Positions 8,671 through 16,142 of a stretch of 38,575 nucleotides of DNA are shown here, one piece after another (positions within the stretch are counted from its first letter, which is position 1; each line of letters starts with the position of its first letter). Source of the DNA: Actinomycetes bacterium (GTDB lineage: Bacteria > Actinomycetota > Actinomycetes > Propionibacteriales > Propionibacteriaceae); the NCBI GenBank assembly GCA_021803025.1, contig JAJZQV010000017.1, forward strand, positions 1 through 38,575, written 5' to 3'. The position numbers and the translations under genes were made by a program. Below the pieces are notes generated by a model. The model was not told the origin of the DNA and did no database searches. It saw nothing but the letters and a program-made list of their open reading frames with translations.

Positions 8671-8726
8671 GAAAGGCCACGACACGCGCGGTCAGAGCGG
8701 CGTGTCTGCGCACGAACTGGCCTTTC
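8671..8726. other. Nested hairpin between the two 21-bp arrays
   Basis: Outer arms gaaaggcca (8671-8679) and tggcctttc (8718-8726) are perfect complements. Inside them lie gacacgc (8681-8687) and gcgtgtc (8700-8706), also perfect. The joining segments are 1 nt on the left and 11 nt on the right. It lies between convergent genes and could terminate either transcript. Confidence 0.6.
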
Positions 8727-8738
8727 GCAGCCGAACCC

Positions 8739-8801
8739 GGCACAGATGCTCTCCCCGAGCGCACAGGTCCTCTCCCCGAGCGCACAAGTCCTCTCCCCGA
8801 G
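8739..8801 (-). repeat. 21-bp tandem array, three inverted units, 3' of the anti-sigma gene
   Basis: Units at 8739-8759, 8760-8780 and 8781-8801 all end ctctccccgag. The middle one is the exact reverse complement of unit 3 or 4 of the upstream array, allowing for one variable base. On the minus strand the array starts 12 nt after the anti-sigma stop codon, so it has the same orientation to that gene as the first array has to the helicase. Confidence 0.93.
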
Positions 8802-8813
8802 CAGGCGTTACGG

Positions 8814-9467
8814 CTAGAGCTCAGCGACCGCGACCAGGGCGCCGGAGGACGTGACGAGCTCAACCTTCCGGATCTCCCCCAGCTGGCTGGAGCAGGCGGT
8901 GGTGAGCATGACCCTGCCCGACGGGATCGCCTTCCAGGTGGCCACCTGGGTGTCGCGACCGGCCGCGTCGTAGACCCACACCGTCATCTCGCCCGCCGTC
9001 GGGAGGTTGGCGCCCTCGACCTGCAGCTCGGTGCCCCACGCCTTCGTGATGAACGAGACCTGTACGGCCGCCTGCGAGCCGGTACCGGGCGTGGCAGTGA
9101 CCTTCGCCGCGGCGACGGGTGCAGGGGTACGGCCCATGGTCGTCCCCAGCGCCGCACCGGCGCCCAGCATCGCGACCGCCAGCACGACCGCAGCGACCGC
9201 CGTGAGGAGACGAGACCGGCGCCGTCGCGCCCGTACCAGCGCAAGCACCGGCTGGGGCACCGGCTCCGTCGTGGCGGGGACCTCCGCCAGTGCTTCCGGG
9301 CTCGCGAGGTCCAGCAGCCGCGGGATGCTGCTCACCTGCGCCAGCTCTCGTTGGCAGAGGGGGCATTCCCGCAGGTGCGCGGCGAAGGCCGCGTGGTCGG
9401 CGTCGTTGAGGCCGCCGAGCACGTACGCGCCCATGAGGACCTGCAGCTCGTCGTGGCCCGCGGTCAT
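8814..9467 (-). CDS. Anti-sigma factor, RskA-like, zinc-binding
   Basis: A 217-aa membrane-bound regulator. The cytoplasmic N-terminus has the zinc anti-sigma motif HLRECPLC (H31, C35, C38). A single membrane helix (~86-108) follows an RARRRRSR stop-transfer patch. The C-terminal ~105 residues are an extracytoplasmic beta-rich domain (GEMTVWVYDAAG...) like RskA/anti-SigK proteins. It would sequester the adjacent ECF sigma factor until proteolysed. Its ATG overlaps the sigma TGA by 4 nt, so the two are co-translated. There is no separate promoter between them. Confidence 0.9.
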   Translation of the reverse strand: MTAGHDELQVLMGAYVLGGLNDADHAAFAAHLRECPLCQRELAQVSSIPRLLDLASPEALAEVPATTEPVPQPVLALVRARRRRSRLLTAVAAVVLAVAMLGAGAALGTTMGRTPAPVAAAKVTATPGTGSQAAVQVSFITKAWGTELQVEGANLPTAGEMTVWVYDAAGRDTQVATWKAIPSGRVMLTTACSSQLGEIRKVELVTSSGALVAVAEL

Positions 9468-9967
9468 CGCCTGACTCCCATCTCGTCGAGGATCACGCGG
9501 AGCTGTCTCAGCGCGTAGAAGGCCCGGGACTTCACCGTGCCCTCCGGCACCCCGAGCGTGGTCGCGGCATCGGCGACGCTCATCCGCTGCACGTGGAGCA
9601 GCCGGACGACGGCGAGGTGGTCCGCCGAGAGCCTCGCGAGAGCCTGGTCGATCACCAGCGCATCCAGGGCACGGTCGATCTCGTCGGCGTCGATCGGCGG
9701 CTCGACGAGGTTCTCGTCCACCGACGTGACCTCCTTCGGCCGTCTCGCTGCGGCCCGGTAGCGGTCCACGAGAAGGTTACGCGTGGCCTGTGCGAGGTAG
9801 GCCGCCATGTTGTCGTCCTTCGGCGCCGCGCGCCACACCCTCACGATGACCTCCTGCACGACGTCCTCCGCCGCCGCTGCGTCGTGCGTGCCGCGCATCG
9901 CCATCCGGCGCACCATCGAGGCGTAGCCACGGTAGATCGCCGCGATCGCGTCGTCGTCGAGCGGCAT
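9464..9967 (-). CDS. ECF RNA polymerase sigma factor
   Basis: A 167-aa two-domain sigma-70 factor. Region 2 spans ~10-78, with AEDVVQEVIVRVWR and a YLAQATRNLLVDRYR helix for -10 recognition. Region 4 spans ~112-165, with SVADAATTLGVPEGTVKSRAF as the helix-turn-helix that reads the -35. Its length is normal for ECF factors without extra domains. The ATG at 9967 has a gaggagggg Shine-Dalgarno. Co-operonic and overlapping with the anti-sigma gene; divergent from a lipoprotein gene that is a plausible target. Most like the SigK/SigL type, but the subgroup is not certain. Confidence 0.93.
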   Translation of the reverse strand: MPLDDDAIAAIYRGYASMVRRMAMRGTHDAAAAEDVVQEVIVRVWRAAPKDDNMAAYLAQATRNLLVDRYRAAARRPKEVTSVDENLVEPPIDADEIDRALDALVIDQALARLSADHLAVVRLLHVQRMSVADAATTLGVPEGTVKSRAFYALRQLRVILDEMGVRR

Positions 9968-10053
9968 CCGTCCCCTCCTCGGTGGGCAGCGGCGCGTCCG
10001 AAGGTCCCTGGCGCGTGCCCGTCGTGAAGCACAACGTCGTGGAGGCTGGAAAT

Positions 10054-10065
10054 GTTCAGCTGAAC
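10054..10065. promoter_or_regulatory. 12-bp perfect palindrome, candidate operator
   Basis: gttcagctgaac is a perfect palindrome in the 161-bp gap between the divergent sigma and lipoprotein genes, about 64 nt before the lipoprotein ATG. No matching second copy was found. I could not fix convincing ECF-type -35/-10 boxes here. Confidence 0.3.
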
Positions 10066-10128
10066 CGGTACGGACGGGACCGCGTTCCTCTAGGTACCGG
10101 CTCGCCCGAGCCGCCGAAGGAGGGCAGC

Positions 10129-10689
10129 ATGTTCCACCCGATCACCCGGCGTACCACCCGCCGCGTTCTCGCGACCGTCGCAGCCGCGGCAAGCCTCGGC
10201 CTCGTGGCCGCCTGCTCCTCGACGAGCGCCACACCCGGCGGCTCGGCGACCACCGGGGGCTACGCCTCGAGCGCCCCCAGCACAGCCAAGAGCTCGGCAG
10301 CGAGCTCAGCCGCCAGCAGCGGCCCGGCAGCGAGCCTGGTCACCGAGCTCAAGACCGCCACCACCTCGCTCGGCACGATCGTCGTCGACGGCAAGGGCAT
10401 GGTCCTGTACATGTACACGAAGGACACCCAGGGCGCCCAGATGAGCGCCTGCACCGGCGCGTGCCTCACAGCGTGGCCCCTGGCCATGGCCGACTCCCAG
10501 CCCACGCTCAACGGCATCACCGGCACGGTGACGATGATCCCCACCGCGAACGGCGGCAAGCAGCTCGCCCTCAACGGCTGGCCTCTGTACTACTACGCGA
10601 AGGACAAGGCCGCCGGAGACACCCTCGGACAGGGCGTCGGGTCGGTCTGGTACGTCCTCGACGCGTCAGGGACCCCGAAGAAGGCATAG
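10129..10689 (+). CDS. Lipoprotein with two secreted repeats (PF03640 type)
   Basis: A 186-aa lipoprotein. It has a basic N-terminus with RRTTRR, a hydrophobic stretch and lipobox LVAAC (Cys29). A Ser/Ala-rich spacer (~30-68) leads to two copies of the 'secreted repeat of unknown function': VDGKGMVLYMYTKD...CTGACLTAWP (~86-117, with C108 and C112) and LALNGWPLYYYAKD...GDTLGQG (~146-170). The function of the family is not known. The ATG at 10129 follows a gaaggaggg Shine-Dalgarno. Divergence from an ECF sigma/anti-sigma pair suggests envelope-stress control; that link is an inference from position. Followed by a strong hairpin. Confidence 0.85.
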   Translation: MFHPITRRTTRRVLATVAAAASLGLVAACSSTSATPGGSATTGGYASSAPSTAKSSAASSAASSGPAASLVTELKTATTSLGTIVVDGKGMVLYMYTKDTQGAQMSACTGACLTAWPLAMADSQPTLNGITGTVTMIPTANGGKQLALNGWPLYYYAKDKAAGDTLGQGVGSVWYVLDASGTPKKA

Positions 10690-10722
10690 GCGACTGGCTA
10701 CCGCTGCCCCTTCACCCGGTCG

Positions 10723-10756
10723 GGCGTGCTCGGGATCCACTGCTCCCGAGCACGCC
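10723..10756. terminator. Bidirectional hairpin terminator
   Basis: A perfect 13-bp stem, ggcgtgctcggga (10723-10735) and tcccgagcacgcc (10744-10756), has an 8-nt loop and is followed by tt. It lies between the convergent lipoprotein (+) and amidase (-) genes. Confidence 0.9.
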
Positions 10757-10806
10757 TTCCCCGGAGCGAGGGGCGGCATCCCGTGAGGCCGGCAGTCGGC
10801 CTCGCG

Positions 10807-13422
10807 TCAGGCGATGTAGCCCTCGATGTCGGCGATGAGCTGGACGCTGCCGCCGGTCGAGCCGTTGTGCAGGGTGACAGCCCCGTCCGACCCCAGGGCG
10901 ACGACCACCTGGTTCGGCCTCGTGGCGCCGGGCGTGTAGTTGAGGTTCGACGTGCCCGGCCAGGATGTGCCGCTCGCGTACGCGCTCACGTACCCCGTCG
11001 AGGTGCAGTCGGTGACCGTGAGGTTCAGGACGACGGCTGTCACGCCCGTCGTCGGGACGCCGCCGCGTCCGGTGATCTGGAGGGTGACGTCCTGACCTGC
11101 AGGGACCGGCCCGAAGCGGCCGTTGCCGATCCGCGTGTCGAGGATCCGTACCGGCATATCGGCAGCCCGGAGGGCGTTGGCGGTGCCGCTGCCGGACACG
11201 TAGCCCATGATGTCCGCGACCACGGAGACCGAAGCCAAGGAGCCGTTCTGGATGGTGATGGCCCCTCCCGCTCCGACCTTGACGAGCGCGAGGTTCGCCG
11301 CGGTCTGGCCGGCCCCGAAGTTGACGTTCGAGACCAGGGGAGGTGTCACGCCGCTCGGGAACGCAGCCAGGTAGCCAGGAGAGGTGGGGTCGGCCGCCGT
11401 GAGGTTGACGAGGACGGCCGAGGCGTCCACGGGTACGGAACCGCCCGTCACCCTGAGCTGGAGGCTGCTCTGGGCCGCCAGTGGGCCGGTCGCGCCGATC
11501 CCGCTCCGCGTGTCCAGCACGCGACTCGGGGTGACCGTGACCGTGCCGCCACCCGCAGTCGGAGCTCCGGTCGCGTAGTAGCCGCCGAGGTCGACGATGA
11601 GGTCGAGCGGGGACGTGGAGCTGTTGTAGAGCGAGACCGTGCCGCTCGTGCCGACCTTGACGGTGACGAGGTTCGGCACGGTCTGGCCGGCGTCGACGTT
11701 GAGGTTGGACGCGACGGGCCTGGTGCCCCCGGTCGGCCACACAGTGACGAAGCCGACCGCCTTGGCGTTCGTCACGGTGACGTTGAGGGAGACGGCGGAC
11801 GCGTCAGCCGGTACGTTCTTCACGCCCGCGACCTGCAGCGTGATCGTGCTCTGGGCCGCCACGGACTGGGTCGCACGCGTGTCGAGGATCCGGACAGGCG
11901 TCATCGGCACGTAGTGGCTGGGGGCGGCGAACGTCGTCGTCGGAGTGGGGACGGGGAGGTCGCCGCCCTGGAAGGTCGCCCTGTCGTCGCCCGGGGCCAC
12001 CGCGAACTGGCTCGACGTCGGCCAGCCGTACGCACCGGTCGGGCCACCGTACGACACGTACAGCCCGTTGAGGGCGGACCCCAGCCAGAACACCTGGCCG
12101 TCCGGCCTCTGGTAGGCGGCGCCGTTCTCGAACGTCACGACGCTGCCCCCGGCGAGCGGGTGCTCGACCTCGTGGACGCCGCCGAGGGTGCCGGAGTCGC
12201 CGCCCATGCTCACCCACAGGTTGTACAGGGCCGTACGGGTGCCGATCAGGGAAGTCGAGGTGTCCCTGAGCTCCTGGATCCGGGCGTACAGGTTCGTCCC
12301 GGGGCAGTCGGTCTGCATGACGTCCCGGTGACCGAACAACACGGGGATGGCCGCGCCGACGAGCGTCGTCCAGCCGTTGGGGGTGCGGTAGCTGTTGCCG
12401 AGCTTCCAGGCCAGCAGAGCCTCGGCCGAGCTGATGGACGCGGCGGTCGGGTTCAGAGTGTTCGAGTTCATCATGAAGGACACGCCGACCGTGTCGGTGT
12501 TCCACGACGTCGCGTGCGCCCCGTGGACCGGGAGCGTGATGCCGCCGTACCGGCCCTCGAAGATCTGCCCGTACATGTCGACGAGGAAGTTGTAACCGAT
12601 GTCGCACCAGCCGTTGGAGATCACGTGGTAGGCGTAGATGCCGCGCACGATCGAGGCGGACTGCGACGGGCTGTACGAGTTGCTGCCCGCGGTGTGGTGG
12701 ATCACGGCCCCCTTCACGGTGGCGTCGATCCTCGGCGTGAGGCAGTCGGTCCCGTTGTAGGCGCGCAGGGACTCGTCGGCTCCCCAGCCGGCGCGGGAGA
12801 TGATGCCCGGCTGGGCGACGCCGCCGAAAGCGGTGGACTGTGCGGACACCTTGGCGAGCGTCGAGTCAGCCGCCACCGCCGGTGACGTCACCGTGGAGGC
12901 TGCGAGCGACACGACCGAGGAGCCGGGGCTGCCGACCGCGCGCAGCTCGACACCGGTCGAGTCACCCACGTACAGGGGCTCGGTCGCGTTGCGCGTGGAC
13001 GTGCCGTCCTGCTCCAGCGAGGGGTCGAGCTGCGACCACGTCGACCACGTGCCGCCGGTCAGCGTCCTGACCTGGAACGTCACCGAGCCCGTGGTCGACT
13101 TCCACGTCGCGCCGACGAGCTGGAAGGTGGAGACGGTGCGTGGCGCGACGGAGGCGAGGACGACGTTGCCGGAAGGCACGGAGTCCGGGACCGAGGCTGC
13201 GGACACCTTCGTGTCCGCAGGGATGCTCGTCACGCTCGGCGTGACAGCCGGCCGGGCGGCGGGTGCCGGGGCTGCGGGAACGGGCACCGCCGGTACGGGT
13301 GCGGCCGGTACGGGTGCGGCCGGGAGACTCGTCCCGGAGGCCACCGCCATGGGGGCGGGAGCTGCAAGGAGGAGGCCGACCGCGAGGATCAGGCCGAGGG
13401 GTCGAAGAGCGGCAGCGGTCAT
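10807..13422 (-). CDS. Secreted N-acetylmuramoyl-L-alanine amidase (PGRP type) with LGFP-like segment and triple 'DTR' repeat
   Basis: An 871-aa exported peptidoglycan amidase. It has a signal peptide (1-~29), a Pro/Ala/Val linker with tandem VPAAP, a beta-rich pre-domain (~85-180) and a PGRP/Amidase_2 domain (~205-385). The zinc ligands are visible: VIHHTAG (H242), FGHRDV (H365) and TDCPG (C373). Next come LGFP-like repeats (~405-475, GGPTGAYGWPTS). Three ~120-residue repeats (from ~509, ~633 and ~752) each open with P.R(I/V)LDTR and close with (V/I)xD(L/I)xGY. I chose ATG 13422 because ggaagg lies 10 nt upstream and it starts the signal peptide directly; an upstream ATG at 13446 would add 8 residues. 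Monocistronic, ended by the preceding hairpin. Confidence 0.88.
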   Translation of the reverse strand: MTAAALRPLGLILAVGLLLAAPAPMAVASGTSLPAAPVPAAPVPAVPVPAAPAPAARPAVTPSVTSIPADTKVSAASVPDSVPSGNVVLASVAPRTVSTFQLVGATWKSTTGSVTFQVRTLTGGTWSTWSQLDPSLEQDGTSTRNATEPLYVGDSTGVELRAVGSPGSSVVSLAASTVTSPAVAADSTLAKVSAQSTAFGGVAQPGIISRAGWGADESLRAYNGTDCLTPRIDATVKGAVIHHTAGSNSYSPSQSASIVRGIYAYHVISNGWCDIGYNFLVDMYGQIFEGRYGGITLPVHGAHATSWNTDTVGVSFMMNSNTLNPTAASISSAEALLAWKLGNSYRTPNGWTTLVGAAIPVLFGHRDVMQTDCPGTNLYARIQELRDTSTSLIGTRTALYNLWVSMGGDSGTLGGVHEVEHPLAGGSVVTFENGAAYQRPDGQVFWLGSALNGLYVSYGGPTGAYGWPTSSQFAVAPGDDRATFQGGDLPVPTPTTTFAAPSHYVPMTPVRILDTRATQSVAAQSTITLQVAGVKNVPADASAVSLNVTVTNAKAVGFVTVWPTGGTRPVASNLNVDAGQTVPNLVTVKVGTSGTVSLYNSSTSPLDLIVDLGGYYATGAPTAGGGTVTVTPSRVLDTRSGIGATGPLAAQSSLQLRVTGGSVPVDASAVLVNLTAADPTSPGYLAAFPSGVTPPLVSNVNFGAGQTAANLALVKVGAGGAITIQNGSLASVSVVADIMGYVSGSGTANALRAADMPVRILDTRIGNGRFGPVPAGQDVTLQITGRGGVPTTGVTAVVLNLTVTDCTSTGYVSAYASGTSWPGTSNLNYTPGATRPNQVVVALGSDGAVTLHNGSTGGSVQLIADIEGYIA

Positions 13423-13773
13423 GTCGAAAACACCTTCCGTCATCACGCACGGCGCCTCGGAGGGGGGCGGCGCGCGCCAGCGTGCAAACCCAAGACTGAG
13501 GGGCGACGGTACGGACGCGCAACATCGGCCTCGACCTCTGGTTCACGGTTCGGACAAGGGGGTTCACTGCGGAGGACCCGTGGACCCAGGACCCTGATCG
13601 GAAGGCCGGGGACGAACAGCCTCGGGAGGCTGGGGACGACAACCCTGGGGCGAACGGGACGACAGCCTCCCTCGAGCCACCGAGAAGATGCCCCTATGAC
13701 GCCGAGACCACAGCCCTAGGCGACCCGCGCACCTCCGTTCTAGGCTGACATCTCAACGGAGAGGAGGCTTTCC
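13423..13773. other. Intergenic region with an imperfect hairpin
   Basis: A 351-bp gap between divergent genes. The only structure seen is ctcgggaggctg (13621-13632) facing cagcctccctcgag (13663-13676), complementary apart from one or two inserted bases. No convincing ORF, tRNA or promoter pair was found. Confidence 0.4.
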
Positions 13774-14244
13774 ATGGAGCTGACGAGCGCGGCGGTCCCC
13801 GAGGGCTCGACCCTCGACATCCGTCACATCGAGCCCGGGATCGGGGGCAAGAACGTCAGTCCTGACCTGTCCTGGACGCCCGGCCCGGACGGTACCCAGT
13901 CGTACTGCATCACCTGCTTCGACCCTGACGCCCCGACCGGCTCCGGATGGTGGCACTGGCTGGTCACGGACATCCCGGCCTCGGTGACGAGCATCCCGGA
14001 GGGCGGCCCGCTGCCCGAGGGGGCGCGGACCTGGAACAACGACTACGCCTACCCGGGCTGGGGCGGCCCGTGGCCGCCGCCCGGCCCCGCCCACCACTAC
14101 GTGTTCACCGTCCATGCGCTCAACGTGCCCCGGCTCGACGCGAGCGAGGGCACCCCGCCCGCCATGGTTCGGCTCCTCATGCACTTCGCCGAGATCGGCC
14201 GGGCCTCCCTCACCGGGCTGTACGCCGCGCGGCCCGAGAGCTGA
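13774..14244 (+). CDS. YbhB/YbcL-family protein (PEBP / Raf-kinase-inhibitor-like)
   Basis: A 156-aa cytosolic protein of the phosphatidylethanolamine-binding family. The ligand-site motifs are clear: CFDPDAPTGSGWWHW (~48-62) and GGPWPPPGPAHHYVF (~97-111). NVSPDLSW near residue 27 is also typical. Bacterial members bind small anionic ligands; a physiological role is not established. The ATG at 13774 has a strong gagaggagg Shine-Dalgarno. Monocistronic. Length matches the family (150-180 aa). Confidence 0.92.
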   Translation: MELTSAAVPEGSTLDIRHIEPGIGGKNVSPDLSWTPGPDGTQSYCITCFDPDAPTGSGWWHWLVTDIPASVTSIPEGGPLPEGARTWNNDYAYPGWGGPWPPPGPAHHYVFTVHALNVPRLDASEGTPPAMVRLLMHFAEIGRASLTGLYAARPES

Positions 14245-14374
14245 GCGACGCAGGGTGGCCGAGCCTACCCTGGCCACTCGGTTGCCTCCCGCCGCTCACA
14301 TTCATGGCCACCCAGTCTCGTGGGCACGTACCCATCGGGGGTTCTCACCGCGTCGTTACCTGGCGCCGGCCCTG

Positions 14375-14541
14375 ACTTCCGTGAACCGGTCGTTATGAGC
14401 GCCGGCTGCACTCCGCCTCAGGTCGACTTCCGCGTGCGCGTGGATATGGGGCCGCCGCGGCGCCCGCATAACCACCAACCCACGGAAGTGAGGCTGGAGG
14501 GTGCAGACGCGCGCCACTCATAACCACCAGAACTCGGAAGT
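14375..14541. repeat. 167-bp palindromic element built from four copies of a 25-bp unit
   Basis: Four 25-bp copies of a unit reading acttccg...gttatg are present. Copies at 14375-14399 and 14426-14450 are direct; copies at 14465-14489 and 14517-14541 are inverted. Inner and outer pairs share a centre at ~14457.5-14458, which is also the centre of the perfect palindrome cgccgcggcg (14453-14462). The element opens acttccg and closes cggaagt. The stretches between copies (ctgcac... against gtgcag) are also partly complementary. It fills most of the 343-bp gap between the PEBP and DUF6895 genes. It resembles a small non-autonomous inverted-repeat element; no transposase is nearby. Confidence 0.8.
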
Positions 14542-14587
14542 CGCCCACGACGCGCCCTCAGCACGTCGGCACCATCGCCTCGCGCCG

Positions 14588-15844
14588 TCAGGACGAGAGC
14601 TCCTGGGCGCGCCTCAGCGCGCCCAGCATGTCACGGCTGCGGCGCTGCAGCGGTCCCTCGACCCCACCCCGGGCGGCGGTCTCGAGTACCGCGACCGCAC
14701 GGCGATAGTCGCGGCTCTCCAACGCGTCGAGCGTGGCCATGTCCGCGAGCATCGGCGTGAGGGACGCCCGCTCGTCGTCGTCGAGCGTCGCGAAGACTGA
14801 CTGCCAGTGTCCTCGCCCGTGGTCGACGAGCTCGTACAGCTCGGCCCACACGGGATGACGCTGTGCCACGGGGGCCGGCCTCTGCGAGGGCGGTCCGACC
14901 CGGAGTGCGGCGGCGCACGCGAAGCCCATCACGAAAGCGGTGTGGTACGCGGTCGCCAGCGTGTACCGGCGAGCCTCGGTCTCCTCCATCGACGCGGCGC
15001 GCCGCTGGTCCAGGTTGCCGCACGGCAGAAGACCCACGCGGTCCTCGACGTCGGCGAGCACGCGGAAGCCGAAGGACGACACGGGGTCCCACCCTGCGCG
15101 GAGCTCGGGCCACGCCATGAGCAGCTCGCCGGACAGGTCGTAGTCCTCGAGCCGCAGGTACCGGGCGACAAGCGCCCTTACGTCGTCCAGCACCGACACC
15201 CTCGGTCTACCCAGCGACCTCGCCGAGCGGCGCGCGAAGTCGCTGACGTAGAACAGGGCGTGGGTGAGTGCGTACGCGTCCTCCCGCTCCGCAGTGAGCA
15301 GGTCCAGGGGCCGTTCCAGAGCCGTGCCGCGGACGTCGAGCGGCGCGGGCCCGTACCTGCCCATCACCCACTGCCGCTCCATGCGGGCGACCGGTGGCAG
15401 GTCCGCCGCCACGCCCTGGGCCGCGGCGCACTGCCCCAGGAGGAAGTCGTCGACGCGCTCGTCGGGACGCCCGAGCGCGGTGAGAAGGGTGTGCGGGATC
15501 GCGTACTTGAACGCTCTGTACGGTCTCAGCGCCGCGTCGGCCAGCGCTCGCGGCGAGCGGCACAGCGGCACGAGCCGCTCCACCACCTCGTCCACGGCCG
15601 ACGCCAGGCGTCGTCCGGTCGTGGCGTTCGCGGCCGTGTACGCGAGCATCGCGCTCTCGGCGATCGGCTTGTCCGGCCCGAAGCCCAGCGCCTGCCGCTC
15701 GCGGTCCGTGAAGCCGGTCTCCCCGAGCTCGTCCAGGACGGTGACGGCGAGGCCCAGGGCTCGTACGACCCGGTCCTCCAGGTCGTCGTGCGGCCAGGCC
15801 ACGCCGAGGGGCGCGGCCTGGCTCACGAGAAGGACGTCGCTCAC
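14588..15844 (-). CDS. DUF6895-like protein, coupled to an 85-residue protein
   Basis: A 418-aa, mostly alpha-helical, soluble protein of unknown function. I assign it to the DUF6895 group by overall look (YRAFKYAIPHTLL, ALTHALFYVSDFARR, YHTAFVMGFACAAALR), not by alignment. No nucleotide-binding motif, signal peptide or membrane helix is visible. The two His-containing helix motifs could be metal or substrate sites. The start is GTG 15844, overlapping the stop of the upstream 85-residue gene (GTGA). The open frame continues upstream, but it does so as a shadow of the channel gene, so longer versions are rejected. The fixed overlap implies that the pair acts together. Confidence 0.7.
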   Translation of the reverse strand: MSDVLLVSQAAPLGVAWPHDDLEDRVVRALGLAVTVLDELGETGFTDRERQALGFGPDKPIAESAMLAYTAANATTGRRLASAVDEVVERLVPLCRSPRALADAALRPYRAFKYAIPHTLLTALGRPDERVDDFLLGQCAAAQGVAADLPPVARMERQWVMGRYGPAPLDVRGTALERPLDLLTAEREDAYALTHALFYVSDFARRSARSLGRPRVSVLDDVRALVARYLRLEDYDLSGELLMAWPELRAGWDPVSSFGFRVLADVEDRVGLLPCGNLDQRRAASMEETEARRYTLATAYHTAFVMGFACAAALRVGPPSQRPAPVAQRHPVWAELYELVDHGRGHWQSVFATLDDDERASLTPMLADMATLDALESRDYRRAVAVLETAARGGVEGPLQRRSRDMLGALRRAQELSS

Positions 15845-16098
15845 TGCTGGGTCCGGGTCACGTTCCCCGCGACCTGGCGGGCGATGCCGAGGTCGCCGAC
15901 GAGCTTGGCGACGTCGGCCGCCGGCATCATGCAGGCGAGGATGTTGTACCTGCCGAAGACGACTCCGTGCAGGCCGTCGTCGTGGCTGACGAGGTCGGGT
16001 CCGAAGTCGCTGACGAACTTCGCGAGACCGTCGAACTTCACGGCGTCGCTCGCAAGGAACTTCTCGGAGATCGCCTCGTGGGTGAGCTTCGATGGCAT
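15841..16098 (-). CDS. 85-residue protein of unknown function, partner of the DUF6895-like protein
   Basis: An 85-aa soluble protein starting MPSKLTHEAISEKFL. The ATG at 16098 has an agaaggga Shine-Dalgarno. It has a charged, helix-forming N-terminal half (LTHEAISEKF, LAKFVSDFGPDL), a central SHDDGLHGVVFGRYN segment and a single Cys56 in ILACMMPAADV. There is no signal peptide. Size, leader-like first half and coupling to a large enzyme-sized partner invite comparison with RiPP precursors, but there is no Cys/Ser/Thr-rich core and no recognised modification enzyme. It could equally be a small subunit or regulator. I do not recognise the family. Confidence 0.65.
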   Translation of the reverse strand: MPSKLTHEAISEKFLASDAVKFDGLAKFVSDFGPDLVSHDDGLHGVVFGRYNILACMMPAADVAKLVGDLGIARQVAGNVTRTQQ

Positions 16099-16124
16099 GA
16101 TGGGCTCCCTTCTGGATGGTGTCC

Positions 16125-16142
16125 GGGCCGTCCGGACGGGCC
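16125..16142. promoter_or_regulatory. Near-perfect 18-bp palindrome in a divergent promoter region
   Basis: The palindrome gtccggac (16130-16137) extends outward by two more pairs, one mismatch and two more pairs. It sits 27 nt upstream of the 85-residue gene and ~85 nt upstream of the channel gene, so it could be a shared operator. Confidence 0.25.

Noticed and set aside
8498-8801. CRISPR array
   Set aside because: Units are contiguous 21-bp copies with no unique spacers, occur in both orientations and no cas gene is present.
8497-8814. Readthrough extension of the helicase through both repeat arrays (frame stays open for 106 codons)
   Set aside because: The open frame is expected at this G+C. 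The third array lies in a different frame relative to its gene's stop, and the anti-sigma gene meets a second stop almost at once, so repeat placement is not constrained by coding.
6033-9518. 1161-codon open frame overlapping the helicase
   Set aside because: Arg/Pro/Gly-rich shadow of the helicase and anti-sigma genes with no recognisable domain.
14245-14587. Missing protein-coding or tRNA gene in the 343-bp gap
   Set aside because: No start with Shine-Dalgarno, no tRNA T-loop; most of the gap is the palindromic element.
15841-16098. Firm call of a RiPP precursor
   Set aside because: No Cys/Ser/Thr-rich core, no protease site and no known modification enzyme next to it; only size and coupling are suggestive.
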